The notes beneath the pieces were generated by a model. That model saw nothing but the letters and a program-made list of their open reading frames with translations, was not told where the DNA came from and ran no database searches. Below are positions 28,401 to 35,801 of a stretch of 64,000 nucleotides of DNA, one piece after another (the stretch's first letter is position 1; every line of letters begins with the position of its first letter). The DNA is from Seminavis robusta (taxonomy: Eukaryota > Bacillariophyta > Bacillariophyceae > Naviculales > Naviculaceae). The DNA lies in the NCBI GenBank assembly GCA_903772945.1, contig CAICTM010000170.1:37359-101358 (forward strand). Reading direction: 5' to 3'. The translations under genes were made by a program, and so were the position numbers.

Positions 28401-29552
28401 GGTGTTGTGACCCTTTTGGCTCAAAAACCATTTCTGGGTCCTGGCGAAATTATTGCAGTGCCGATCAATAGAGGGGAGTCCGAATCCATCGGACTTGGTC
28501 TTGGCTCTTCGAACAAAACGGGGAAGATCGTCATTACAAACGTCAAAGAGGGCTCGAAGGCTTGGTTCACAGAGCTGTATCCAGGAATGGCTGTCAGGTC
28601 AATCAACAACCAAAATCTCAATGGCAAGAAGCCAGAAGAGGCCTCCAAGATTTTGACTGCAACAACCGGAATGTTCACCATCGCCGCTGAATCCATGCTC
28701 GACTTCGACATGTCACTGATCGAAAATAGCACCCTTCAGACCAAGCCAGCAACTATCACCGCAACAGTGATGAAGGACAAAGGTGGGAAGGTTGGTCTAC
28801 TTCTCGGAGAGAAGGGTAACAAACTCTTTGTCAGTAAGATTGTTCCTGGTGGGAAGATGTCAGAGACCGACCTCAAAGTTGGTATGCAAGTGTTGAGTGT
28901 CAACAACGTCGAATGTGAAGGCCTCCCAGTTGCGGATGCAGCAACGATCCTGATGGAAGCGGAAGGAACGGTCACGATCGTTGCAAAGCAACCAGAGTTG
29001 TCACCGGGTGCCCTCATCACAGTATCAGTGATCAAGGAGACACCTGGATCACCAGTCGGGATCGGTCTTGGTGTCATGAACAAAAAGGTGGTTGTCAGTA
29101 GCATCAAGTATGGAACACCTGCTTCTACTTCGGAACTGCAGGTGGGTATGACAGTGAAGGGCGTGAACAATGTCGATTGCTCCAAGAAAAGCCCAAAAGA
29201 AATTGCCAAGATCTTTGCCGAAGCGTCGGGAACTGTGCTGATCCTTGCTGAGGTCCCATACCCACCCAGCCGAGTTGTCGGTGGTGGAGGCGTTGGTCTA
29301 GGTCGCGTCGCTTACGACAACAGCGCACGACCACCGCCTTATGGTCTGCAAGAGGGCGGCGTCTGGGTGAGAAGGAAGTACACGGGAGAGACAACGGCGG
29401 TTTACACTGCTATTGGATGCGCTTGCCTTGTTCTCCCAGGTATCTATTCGATGATGAACCCTGTTGATGTGCGAGACGTATATATCTACGAAGGCAAGGC
29501 ATATACAGCAGGTGGCGAATGTGTGGGGGTAGCAACCCCCGAAAGTAGTTAG
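16467..29552 (+). CDS. Giant multi-PDZ protein, 4361 residues, 41 PDZ-like repeats
   Basis: A single intronless frame of 13,086 nt. The frame opens slightly earlier, but ATG 16467 (GATAAG ATG G) starts directly on the first repeat. Each repeat of about 85-105 residues has the PDZ hallmarks: a carboxylate-binding loop of the type K(L/V)G(L/V)xL, a strand VVTKI, then GGL...LxxGMxxxxINN and a helix AAxLL ending in TIxA. I counted 41. Repeats 1-12 carry GEPVAGK-like tails; repeats 4-12 are separated by Ala-rich or Ala/Glu-rich linkers, the largest at about residues 844-978 and 1069-1286. Repeats 13-41 are tightly packed and alternate between two types. There is no signal peptide. Near the end (about 4310-4330) is a hydrophobic segment, IGCACLVLPGIYSMM, followed by PVDVRDVYIYEGKAY, which suggests a membrane-anchored tail. 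Likely a scaffold that binds many C-terminal peptides; ligands are unknown. Confidence 0.93.
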   Translation: MVITATVQKEKGGKLGLKLTSEANKLYVTKIAEGGAMDNAKSGLEVGMEVLEINGKSAFAMSSTDAAKIMLETGGTLTLKARHPPGAFVTGTFNKEAPTTKVGLRLEDGDSRVMINSIREGTLAASTDLSGGMAIRLINNTNCVGKDAMFVAQLLADAVGNLTVVGETSEAADYHMKEVVTATLQKETGMKLGLTLTETEGKLIVTKIKEGGLVAKTPLALGMEIYSINNIVVVGKSSTEAAGILIAAKGTITILAFKEETEEASGATDGDSDMITAVIQKKQGAKLGVTLSELDDKLVITKIKEGGLVAGTALGVGMVLYSINDEPVEGKTSVEAAGMLAKAQGTLTIVASKSGDVKPGSVGKAAATATTAASSGDSAPPLEEGKEYITALLTKAPGMKLGLTLSEVEDKLVVTKIKPGGLAATSALEEGMALYSINGEPVAGKTSVEAAGMLAKAQGTITVIAIGDKAPGSESNNLATAAVATAAVAATAAAIADSGDDAEALEEGKEYVTALMTKSPGAKLGVTLSEMDDKLVVTKIKEGGLAAASTLGVGMVLHSINGEPVAGKSSVEAAGMLAKAQGTLTVVAIADKAPEDESNNLAKAAVATAAVAGTAATAAAIANSGDDAAALEEGKEYITASMTKSPGAKLGITLSEVDDTLVVTKIKEGGLAAASTLGVGMVLYSINGEPVAGKTSVQAAGMLAKSQGTLTVVAIADKAPEDESNNLAKAAVATAAVAGTAATAAAIADGSDPPPALEPGKDFITALLIKSPGMKLGLTLSEVDDKLVVTKIKPGGLAADSALEEGMALYTINGEPVDGKTSMQAAGMLAKAQGTVTVIAIGDKAPEEVEEEKSSKAAAIAGGAALAAAATAGAVVGVASLAKGGDDAAEAASVPAEAAAEGEEAGDGAAEEPDAAEGGETEGAEAAEEPEEDSGSALKTAAAVGAGTAAVAGAAVLASKASEEPEAEPEEAAEAPLPPLEDGKEYVTASITKEAGAKLGLKLTQADDDMLVIANIKPGGLADASTLAIGMLVYSINGEPVKGKSPVEAAGMLADAEGTLLVVAIADKPPEKEEEKGPSTAAKMGFLAATGAAVAGLGVGIASLVKGGGDAASSTAASVPAASSTAAGAEAAAAEGAAEGAEGADETAEEGAAEGGEEAGEGEEAGEGDEEPEEPEEEDKGSGLKTAAAIGAGAAAIGAGAAALASTAAEPDVEPEAPASGETEAEPEPAEDPAVEPEAEPEAEREVEPSPEEEAKSVAPAVVAAAAATSAAAVAVAATSASDPSLPPLEDGKEYVTATLQKQEGSKLGLKLSEVGDKLVITTVREGGIAAASALAAGMSLYSVDGETLEGKSSVEAAGLLAKAQGTFTVIAIADRATESRSIAPAVAGAAAVAGTAAAVAAATAPDSDLPPLEEGKEYVTAVLHKEAGSKLGLKLSEVGNKLVVTTVREGGIAAASALAAGMALYSVDGETLEGKSSADAAGLLAKAQGTFTVIAIADKATESRSIAPAVAGAAAAAGTAAAVAAATSSDDLPPLEDGKEYITAELHKEAGAKLGLKLSEVGDKLVITTVREGGIAAASALAAGMELFSIEGERLEGKSSADAAGMLSRAQGTFIVIAIADKPAAAAPKVAASIPRAQSTKPVTIPNALTMAVLKKGPGERLGLRLGLKNEKVMVSGIGEGSLASQTSLQPGMVIILINGKSCAGLDTPDVAKLLAAAGENVVIVAETPGPKPTPKNLVAAVAAKDKEAKVGVTLTQQGGRLVITKIKEDGLLAETDLRVGMEVLAIDNVTCIGKSSADAAALFKQVDGTLMIVAKKPAMAAGALVTAAVTREDPAAKLGIRLGMTGGIVVVTNISDGSLLSMTDIEEGMAMRTINNVDLSGMQSVEAAGLLKDSEGIITILAENRSPGSTSGADVSNLVAASVVNSKGSNLGLTLSQQGGKLVVTSIEEGGLFFGTALRVGMQVLKINNVDCAVLTMEASELLMAKEGVLTVLAKRKALKKGSLMTAVMTKAEAGVKVGLGLGSSNGLIVVTKIRDGTLGATTDLRPGMVIRSVNNVNIDGKDSMAVAKLLSQAEGTITVVAEVVESSAVPVKPPKYYAATVNKEMGAKVGVGLTQKGGVLVITKIADDGLMSGTALEVGMEVATINNVDCMTKSTSEAAEMLQNTEGRLTILARKPRLPPGSLVTASVTKESTGTKVGLKLGLSGGTIVVAGLAEDSLASETDLETGMIVRSINNEDCTGLQVAQAANLLIEAEGILTILAEVPTGRGGGAGSAVISSLVTATAYKEKDAIAGVTLDRKEGHLVVTKIEEEGALFGTGLRVGMQIVSINNVVSGVLSATSANELLKKEGSLTILAKPVSPPPGTLLTAAFYKETEDTKVGLGLGQSNGVIVITKVRDGTVSATTNLEPGMVVRAINNVDCTKRTSESAAKLLKESVGTVTILAEKPARTGADMTLPVACLFAVTFKKEKDDKLGVKLNNQDGKLTVGSIGESSMVANTRLREGMEIVKINNVDSTAMSPTEAATLLSQAEGSVTILAKKASSPPGTIITATMTKENSDAKVGIGLGSFKGATVITNLKDGTLAAATDLEVGMVVRTINNVECSEIEVSEAAKLLKETEGMVTIVAEAPSAGSGPSFDSLLTATFEKQKEDKVGLTVANKASKIYVSKIKPDGMVAASGLAVGMELLSINNAIVAGMSSAEVAQVLAESEGTLTLLARKAALPPGSFVTAVITKESPDQKVGLRLGVAAGVLVVSSTAEGSLAAETELKSGMIVKTINNVDCTSMGPPEAAMLLKEAEGSISILAETPRARGVQADAPALASFVTVSAVSAAGAAVGMKLVRENGKLVVSELSEEGEFMGSSLRPGMEVLKINNIDCGVLSASAATTLLTSEDSLSLLARKPVLPPGTLVTAVVRKDSEDAKVGVKLGTSHGMVVCTGVRDGTLASTTPLERGMVIRAINNVDCSKKNSMDAAKILASSFGLITILAEVPDNSAVSAPVPTLITASVDKPADAESGVTFEDEDDGIVVKSVAKDGVWSKTRLRAGMVLLMLNGASCEGRTAGDVTTMLEEADGKVTVLAKTKSLPSGTLVSAVLTKESADTKVGLGIGTIGGKCYITGIKNDSLASPTDLRAGMQMRLVNNVDCSDMDSSEVGNLLAQGEGVVTIVAAIPGKVGESKEASEPTPITATVFKEPDAKVGVTLTDKGGKVYVSKINDEGLVAATTLKVGMEIISIDNMQCAGKKAPDCAALLQGSDGYLTIVACFPVLLPGSLVTAVITKESANTKVGLKLGEESGKIRITGIAEGSLASNTPLEAGMSLRAIDNIDCSGLSTSDVAKLLVDGEGTLTILAATAEKGKAAPSTDSMATICSVTVNKTSDSDLGVTIARKGGYLVVTNILKGGLIFGTPLRVGMQLATINNVDCSVLSAKSATDLMEHEGMVTILARKKQFPAGYLVTAVIQKDSPDTKVGLGMGSKNGHIYVTKIRDGTLAALTELQPGMIVRTIDNVDVSGMTLVDAANLLANTEGTITIAAEMPSAESEEAHPTFVTATVQKNKDEKTGLTLAEKKGQLYISQIHKGGLLAATGLGVGMMVMAINNVQGAGLSVIDAAAHLQQVEGDLTILAKKPVVPAGGMVTATISKENVHSKIGVRLAAAGGLIVVKGISEGSAASETDIKSGMIVKSINNVSCAGKDAVSAAKLLTEAIGTVTIVAEAPSEGQRSAPASVLLTVTVPMNEDTKAGLVVDKKSGKTVVSKIDEDGVLFGSGLRVGMEVLKINNVDCAVLSKTSAARLMEDDGWLTILARKTLKRAGVFVAATLKKTSLGTKVGLGLGKSKDRVIVTKIGDGTPAATTEVQKGMVIRQVNNVPVKDMAAGDVAKVLAETDGLVTLLLETPKDDKIGALTLVKTLAVAAIDNDDEAELGLTLMNKGGRLMVAKIAEGGKFAKSGLRPGMTLLSINNSNCSKRTADEATAIIEQTPGVVTLLAQKPFLGPGEIIAVPINRGESESIGLGLGSSNKTGKIVITNVKEGSKAWFTELYPGMAVRSINNQNLNGKKPEEASKILTATTGMFTIAAESMLDFDMSLIENSTLQTKPATITATVMKDKGGKVGLLLGEKGNKLFVSKIVPGGKMSETDLKVGMQVLSVNNVECEGLPVADAATILMEAEGTVTIVAKQPELSPGALITVSVIKETPGSPVGIGLGVMNKKVVVSSIKYGTPASTSELQVGMTVKGVNNVDCSKKSPKEIAKIFAEASGTVLILAEVPYPPSRVVGGGGVGLGRVAYDNSARPPPYGLQEGGVWVRRKYTGETTAVYTAIGCACLVLPGIYSMMNPVDVRDVYIYEGKAYTAGGECVGVATPESS
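17280..21360 (+). repeat. Recently expanded tandem PDZ block with Ala-rich linkers
   Basis: Within the giant gene, repeats 4-12 and their linkers are alike at the nucleotide level, not only in protein. For example the linker around 18255-18330 recurs at about 18620-18700 with few changes, and the segment CTGAATCCAGATCGATAGCA appears twice, near 20600 and 20970. This indicates recent tandem duplication or gene conversion, unlike the diverged repeats 13-41. Confidence 0.8.
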
Positions 29553-31562
29553 TATTGGTTCCAGCGAGACTCGTGAATTGTGAAGGTGTTCGAGTGAAGA
29601 GTTTGTAAGTTTCCTGGGATCTGTTTCGAAAATATAAATTGTATGAAGAGAAGATTTGCATGTTTCAAAAAATGCGGCCAGTTATGAAGTAAATGAAGAT
29701 AACTATTAATAGTGCTGCGCTCAAGTGAAAGAGGAGTGGCTGCCTCTCACGTTCTTACTTAGCTAGGTAGTAGCTACATGTAGTTGCTGATGAAAGAAAT
29801 TGCACCTGTCATCTCTGCAGCAGCCAACAGAAACACAGTCACCACGATCAAAAGGAGAGGGCTGGAAGTGGGCAAGCCATTTCCCTCCCTTACACTCTGC
29901 AAAACCTAATATGGAGTAGCATTGTTGGCTTGGCTGATGTCCAGTAGTCCGCGTCTCGGTACCGACCGGTGCCGCTACAGTACCACCACGTAGCTAGTAT
30001 CTCTTTTTAAACGCAGATCATTTTTGCTGAGGTTCTGCAGAGAACGTACTAGTAGTAGAGATTTTGAGATTTAAAAAAACAACAACACACAATGCCGGTA
30101 CCGCATCCAACATCCAAAACCTTGAGTCAAGTCTAGAGTACAGCCATGTACAAGTAAGTATCATACATGTTCAAGAGCTGGGGGCACTGTAGACCTACAA
30201 GCACCGGGTGCTGTGGCCTGTGAAAGTTCCTGCACAAAAGAAAGGCAGGCCCGCAGAACGCAGAACTGCAAACCCTACCTGCGGTTACTGATGAGGCGAT
30301 AAATAACATTGTGGTTCCGCCATTGCCGGTACCAACTACTAGCTAGCGCTGCAAACCCATGCAGCCCTCACAATGCAGCAGATGCAGTGGTACCGGCATG
30401 TTCTACGGTGGCAACCCCATACTCAGCCAGTTCAGTGGCGACACCAGAGGCCAAAGGAGGAGTGATACCGGTACCAGGTATCAGGTACTGGTGGCGTACA
30501 GATCGTAACCGGTACAGTATCAACCAACACCCAACACCCGAACTCTTTGTGGGGGCCACTGCTCCATGAGACGGGCGACGGACGTACTGAACAACTGCGT
30601 GGCCTGCGTAGCACAAGTCGATGTGAGATGTTTTTTATTGCAAGCTGTTACTGGAAGGATGTTATTATTAATAGTGCTGTTGTATGTTGTATGTCAGTGC
30701 CATTTTAGTGGGTCATTTAGCTCCAAAAGTTCCGGGGAGTTTTTAATTAAAGCCGGCTGTTATTGCTGTTTAAAGGTCGAATGCAGCACGACACATTCAC
30801 GCAGTATGATCGAAAAGGCGAAAAGGTGCCCTCACAGTTGATTATCTGTACAATCATGCTTCAAAACCGGTTCTTCAGCACCCCAATACCACGACCACCC
30901 TTTAAATCACCTACAGCCAGCAATCCTTGGCGGTACTGTTGAGAACGGTACCAGAACCAAAACTGTTTATCAAGCTCGTGCCTTAACAGAATAATGTTAA
31001 ATAGTTACTTCTACCTTGCCAAGGCATCCGATAGTAAGGGAAACTACCACTAATAAGCAAGACAATACCGTGATCTAATGAACAATTCTTTGAAGCAGCG
31101 AGACTAACTGGGAAAGTCCTTTGAGTTCGTTTTACAGCCTCCTCAAAATTGCATGAACGGAGAGGCCCAATAGCCCAATACTTTGAGTACTTATGACTGG
31201 AGCCTCTGAGTTGGCATCCATCGAGTCTCCAGGGTGATCCTAAATGATCAGACTTAAAAGTAGTTACGTGGAGTAGATTGCATGCCATCAATCCAAGATT
31301 ACACTTTCTTGCATGTTGATGTGAGTTTATTTGTCTATCATACGCATTCTGCGTACATTTGGTAGGGTTTTTTCGAAGCATCAAGCAGAAACCAGTTCAA
31401 AGCAGGATTCTTGGTCCCCTTTTCCCGACCACCTCCCACTCCCCTTCCGTGTCCCAGCTTTGGCTGGCAGAGTGAAGTGCACACAATTTCAACACTCGAG
31501 ATCTCGATCCAAGCCACAGACACAATTCGCTCTCCACCAAAACACACAACCAAACAATCATC
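29553..31562. other. Intergenic region, no gene recognised
   Basis: 2 kb with many ACCGGTACC/GGTACCGG words (for example near 29960, 30090, 30330, 30470 and 30510) and CTAGCTAG words. Frames on both strands are short and composition-driven. The last 200 bp are pyrimidine- and CA-rich, as expected for the leader of the next gene. Confidence 0.6.
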
Positions 31563-32129
31563 ATGGCTATCTCAAAGACCAACTCTCCTGCCCGTGCCGG
31601 CATGAAGCGCCCTCGCACTGTCCGCTTCAACAACACCGTCAAGCACGTCTTGGACACTCGCCGCGTCGAACCCCAACAAATCAAAGCCACTTGGTACAGC
31701 AAGGTCGAGTTGACTCACCTCAAGGCTGACCTTAAAGGAGACCTCACCATGCTCTTCACTGGGCAAGTCAAATCCGAAGAAACCAACACTGCCTCTTGGC
31801 GCGGATTGGAAGCATACACTCAACGCAATACCAAATTCCAAAAGTACCGCAAGGAACGCCGCACCTTCTTGGTGGCAGGCGTCAAGGACTTGCAACAGCG
31901 TCTGCGAGCCGAGGGACTTGCCACTGAACACAGCATCAGCAAGCTTGTCACCATTGCCTCCAAACAAGCGGTTCAGGAAGCACAGAATCTTGCTGCTCTT
32001 GATACTCTTGCCGCCAATCAAATCTACCTCGAAACCTTCCTCGCTCCCAAGGTGGAAATGCCCGCTGTCGGTGTTCCACAGGAGGCACTTCTTCCTCACC
32101 AACAATTGGTGACTGCCAGAACTGCATAA
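31563..32129 (+). CDS. Small WYS/RGLE-motif protein of unknown function
   Basis: A 188-residue single-exon frame with a good start context (CAATCATC ATG GC). It shows the pattern VRFNNTV near the N-terminus, then ATWYSKVEL, WRGLEAYT around residues 79-86 and a basic helix KFQKYRKERR. I recall this VRF...WYS..E...RGLE pattern as a large family of small proteins in diatoms with no known activity; that recollection is not checked. No signal peptide or membrane segment is present. The C-terminal half is predicted helical and Ala/Leu/Gln-rich. The 3' flank carries AAACAAACAAAACAAAACAAA. It stands alone between a long intergenic stretch and decayed sequence. Confidence 0.8.
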   Translation: MAISKTNSPARAGMKRPRTVRFNNTVKHVLDTRRVEPQQIKATWYSKVELTHLKADLKGDLTMLFTGQVKSEETNTASWRGLEAYTQRNTKFQKYRKERRTFLVAGVKDLQQRLRAEGLATEHSISKLVTIASKQAVQEAQNLAALDTLAANQIYLETFLAPKVEMPAVGVPQEALLPHQQLVTARTA

Positions 32130-32829
32130 GCAAACAGCAGCCTTCTTTTTTCGAACTCTAACTTCCTGCTAAACAAACAAAACAAAACAAAACCATTATA
32201 TTAAGAATACTAGACTAGCTAGCTAGACACCATTATCAACCCAAAAGGGATGGAACGGACTCAGCGGGCTGTCAGCCAAAACCAAGAGGAAATCCACACT
32301 CTGGCTAGATCTAGTAGAAGGCCGCAGTATTCACCTAACCTAGACTGATGAAAGTCAAAACAGATTCTGCTTTGTGCCTCGTATTGTTGGTTGGCTTCGC
32401 TGTGGTTCGTCGTCTCCACCAAAAGGTACCGTATTGGCAAGATATGCAAGGACGTAGTTTTTACCTCACTGAATTCGTTCATGGTAGCTAGCACGAACTC
32501 CCCCAAGTCTATCTAGCTAGCTCGCTAACTATTACGGTATACGAGTAGCCTTTTTGGTAGCTGGCTATGGAAGCAAGAACACGATGACCTAAACATTAAC
32601 CAAGGTGCTACTTGATGGGCTAGCTAGAATGTTGGAGTTACGGGGTGGGAAGATTGGACCACAGCACATCACCCAAAGCAAACAGCATTCGTCTCAAGGC
32701 AAGCTCAACCAAGGGAACTCCTGAAGGCAGGCAACATTACTCGCTCGCTAGTAGGCTTGACTACAATCCTCAAACTGTTTGGTTATTGATATCACACTCT
32801 TTGTCTTTCGAGAAAGGCAAACTCACCAA
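32130..32829. other. Intergenic, no gene recognised
   Basis: AT-rich with CTAGCTAG words near 32215 and 32515. No frame is supported. Confidence 0.6.
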
Positions 32830-33332
32830 CAATGGGATCCTCCGCAATGGGTCCACCGGAGTCTACGGTACTAGCAGTGAAGCCTCGCAGGAATTGCTTT
32901 CTCATTGGCGTGGTCAAAAGACGCCTCTGGGCTGTGCATTCTGGAGTGGCGAATGCGATGGAAGCGATGCTGGGCAACATTTTGGCGTCTCAAGAAGCCT
33001 GTGGCTTCATCTTCTGAACAATAACGTCCTGGAACAAGGTCTCATCAAATTGAGACAACGGCTCAAAGTAATCGTCCTGACGAACAAGAGACACATCATG
33101 CTCCACCAGATTGTGTTGATATAAATCAAAGAGGTTTCAGGTTTCATCTCCGGTGGCAGGGTCCACAGTGAAGTTGTACCCCATGGCTTATTTCGACTCA
33201 TTCACAACGGCGCCCATGAAGGCTTAGTCAATGCTGAAGACTTCCTCAAAGTCCTTGAGCAAATCTGCAACGGAAACATCCTGGCCATTGCGACTGTGGT
33301 TGGCCAGAGTACAATCCAACTCAAAAGAGCTG
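32830..33332 (-). pseudogene. Decayed coding fragment of unknown identity
   Basis: On the minus strand, short pieces in changing frames look like real protein: DDSSFELDCTLANHSRN and VADLLKDFEEVFSID near 33230-33340, MGYNFTVDPATGDE near 33150-33190 and LVRQDDYFEPLSQFDETLF near 33040-33095. Stops and frame changes separate them. I cannot name the family. Composition and word order suggest a degraded gene rather than chance, but the evidence is weak. Confidence 0.3.
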
Positions 33333-34324
33333 TCATCTCTCCGTCATACTTTCAATCAAGGCATTGGATGTATTCTCCAAGGAAAACTCCTGTTCCTGTC
33401 TTTTTCGGAGCTGCAAAAATTCATAAACATTCACAATCATTTTCTCCCTAGCTGCCTCTTCTGTTGGCTGCTTGTACAGTGGATCAATTCTTTGACCTTC
33501 CCACCCAGGTATGCTGTGCCCCAAAACATAGGCCCTTGCCTCTCTTTCTGGAAGTCCCCTTTTCCACAACGCCCAAAAGATGTTGACAACGGTGGGTGAA
33601 TTGAGGAAGTAGATTACATTGTGATTTTTTGGGTATGCTCTCATGAGATCTTTGGCTTTCTCAGCCAGTGTGGCATCAAAATTTGCAAATGAACTTCCCA
33701 TGCATTCAAACATTTGTGTATGCCCGATGCGGATGGCTTGAAAGTCAGGGAATGTTGCCTGCCACCAATAAAAGCAACATCCAATCCATATTCGCCATTG
33801 GGCATCCGTCTTGATTACTGAAGGAAAGAAAGCTGCAGAATCCATGACAGCAAAATAGCTTTGCTGTTCAGTAGATATTCCATTGCAGAAATGCTCCAGG
33901 GTGCTGTAACGTATATTGGTGGAAAATCAATGCCTTCTTCGAGGGTGTCTGCAATCTTGTACTCTTCTTGAAAACACTGCACTGGGTAGGCTCGTTCACA
34001 AACTTGTGCCAGACTTTCATCAGCACTGCATAATGCATACTGAACACACATGAAGTCGGATGGTATCTCTCTCAGACGTCCATCATTCTGAAAAGCAGCC
34101 TTGATCTCCATGGCTCGATCCAGTTCAGTCTGACTAATCTTCATCAAATCCTTCTGTAATGGGGCATCATCGTCATTGGAGATGCTGTTGGAGGCATCGT
34201 TGGAGTCCACATCAGGCATCATGCTTTTCTCTTGTGTGTATCGGCAGAGGCTTCCTGTTGTGATGGGCTTCTGCGATCCTTTGCATGAAAGCGCCTGCAT
34301 CCTGTCCGGAAACTGGAACTTCAA
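33333..34324 (-). pseudogene. Sec14-like CRAL-TRIO protein, one frameshift
   Basis: Two overlapping frames join naturally. The first (34324-33815) has the N-terminal helices of a CRAL-TRIO protein, with the likely start at MMPDVDSND (34222) and the segment MCVQYALCSADESLAQVCERAYPVQCF cut here into MCVQYALCSAD and CERAYPVQCFQEEY. The second (33845-33333) has the lipid-binding fold: MDSAAFFPSVI, FPDFQAIRIGH, NVIYFLNSPTVVNIFWALWK and ARAYVLGHSIPGWEG. These match the Sec14 pattern in which the hydrophobic gate helix follows the NSP motif. Moving from one frame to the other needs one extra base near 33845 (KAILL to MDSAAFF). Sec14-like proteins carry phosphatidylinositol or other lipids between membranes. 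It is either a recent pseudogene or a gene with a one-base assembly error. Confidence 0.65.
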
Positions 34325-34419
34325 ACTTCCAAAGCACTTTACGATTTGACAATAAATGAAAGTCTTACTGGCTGTTCGGAAGGGCCGGAAATCACGATTT
34401 TATGAATCCAAGCAAAATT

Positions 34420-34615
34420 GATCGCTTAATTGGAACCTAAACATAAAATCGAAACCAAAATATAAAACAGAAACCTTTATAGAAAACCGAAACCAAATTA
34501 CAATGGTAATTAACTAGTAAAATCAATCCGAAACCCAAATATAAGACCGAATCCAAAATTTAAAATTGAAACACAAAAACAAAATTGAAACACAAGTATA
34601 AACCGGAATTTGGTG
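34420..34615. repeat. Degenerate AAACCGAAACC-type repeat region
   Basis: About seven imperfect units of the form (A)nCCGAAACC(A)nTATAAAA, spacing roughly 25-30 bp. A-rich on the plus strand and non-coding. Confidence 0.6.
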
Positions 34616-35374
34616 CAAATCGCGATTTCAGGCCGTTTCGTCTGCTCTGGCTCTAACAAAAAAGGAGAAAAGAATCGATTTAGTGCCCTTTTTGCAAGAA
34701 GAATTAAGTCAGCTGGAGCTGCGATAACTTTTAGGAGCGAGAGCTCTGGATCCCGTCAGAGATAGCTCCAACAGCTATGCTGGCCTACAGCTCCAGCATG
34801 CACAGTTGGCTTATCTCCAGCAAAGCAGCAAGAAAGGATCGTCCTTTCTACCATAGTTAAGAAAATAGTACGAAAGATTGAGACCGATCCTGATTAGCTT
34901 GTAGCCCATTTGATACCGCAGCAGTTGATACCAATCCTGTTGAGGCCGGGCAGAAGCAGTAGGAGGTAGCAGATAGTACTGTTCCCAGACTGCCACTGCA
35001 CGATTGAAGGCTCCCAGCTCCTGAGGAGAGCTGGCCCAAAAGGGTCCAGCAGAGAGCTCTGCTGGCCCACCTGTCTGACTGACAGGGCCAAGTCCTTGGT
35101 TTGGTGCCTACTGGAGGTGTTGGAATACTCCTGAGGCACGGCAAGGCTCCCTCAACTGCCTGACTACCGCTGTACCTGAGGAAGGGTTTCAGCGAGGTCC
35201 AGTCCACTACTTGAGTATTGGAACTGAACCTTCTAGAAACTTGTTGGATTGACAGTCGCATAGATTTGCAGGCAGTTCTTAAGGGAAGAAGAGACCTCCT
35301 TGACGAGAAAAGGATCTCTTCGAAATACAACAATCAGTGCTACAGCTACAGTTGAATTCATTGAATTTCATTGG
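34616..35374. other. Intergenic or decayed repeat, no gene recognised
   Basis: Contains repeated and inverted pieces around GAGCTCTGCTGGCCC and CCAGCTCCTGAGGAG (about 34740-35080). Minus-strand frames up to 158 codons have no recognisable domain. The right end is the target site of the next LTR element. Confidence 0.5.
35371..35374. repeat. Target site duplication TTGG, left copy (gypsy element 1)
   Basis: TTGG sits directly before the LTR that starts TGCACTACGC; the same four bases follow the other LTR at 39960-39963. Confidence 0.8.
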
Positions 35375-35801
35375 TGCACTACGCTAAAAGCTAGTGTAAA
35401 GATCTTTCGAGTGTTTTGAGTTTGAGAGAATGAAAGTTATGAGAGGATTAGAAAGCTATGAAAACTAATCAACGAGAGAGATCCACAATCAAAGGATCGT
35501 AGATCTGAACTCCCGCGGGAGACTGTAGAGTGTGATAGAGTAGGTTGCGGTAGCAATCCTACTCACTCCACGATCCAAAAACGGAACGCGTGGAAGATTC
35601 GTCTAGCATTTATCTAGTAGCGTGGAAGTACTCCACGCTGGCTAAATATCTAGAGCGATGTTTCATCATCAACCTAGTATGACTAGAGCGGTCATTGAGA
35701 ACCCTGTCTCCAATGACTATTCGCGAAGGACTACGTCATGAGTCGAACTCAAACCCTATCTAGGATCGAGTCGCGAATAAGGCTAAGAGCCGTGTATTGC
35801 A
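35375..35801 (-). repeat. LTR of gypsy element 1 (3' LTR on coding strand)
   Basis: 427 bp beginning TGCAC and ending TTGCA in plus-strand order. Clearly the same sequence as 39515-39959 and, inverted, as 50762-51170 and 54640-55058. Confidence 0.88.

Noticed and set aside
34857-35333. 158-codon minus-strand frame
   Set aside because: No domain, Ser/Cys-rich chance composition, overlaps inverted repeat pieces.
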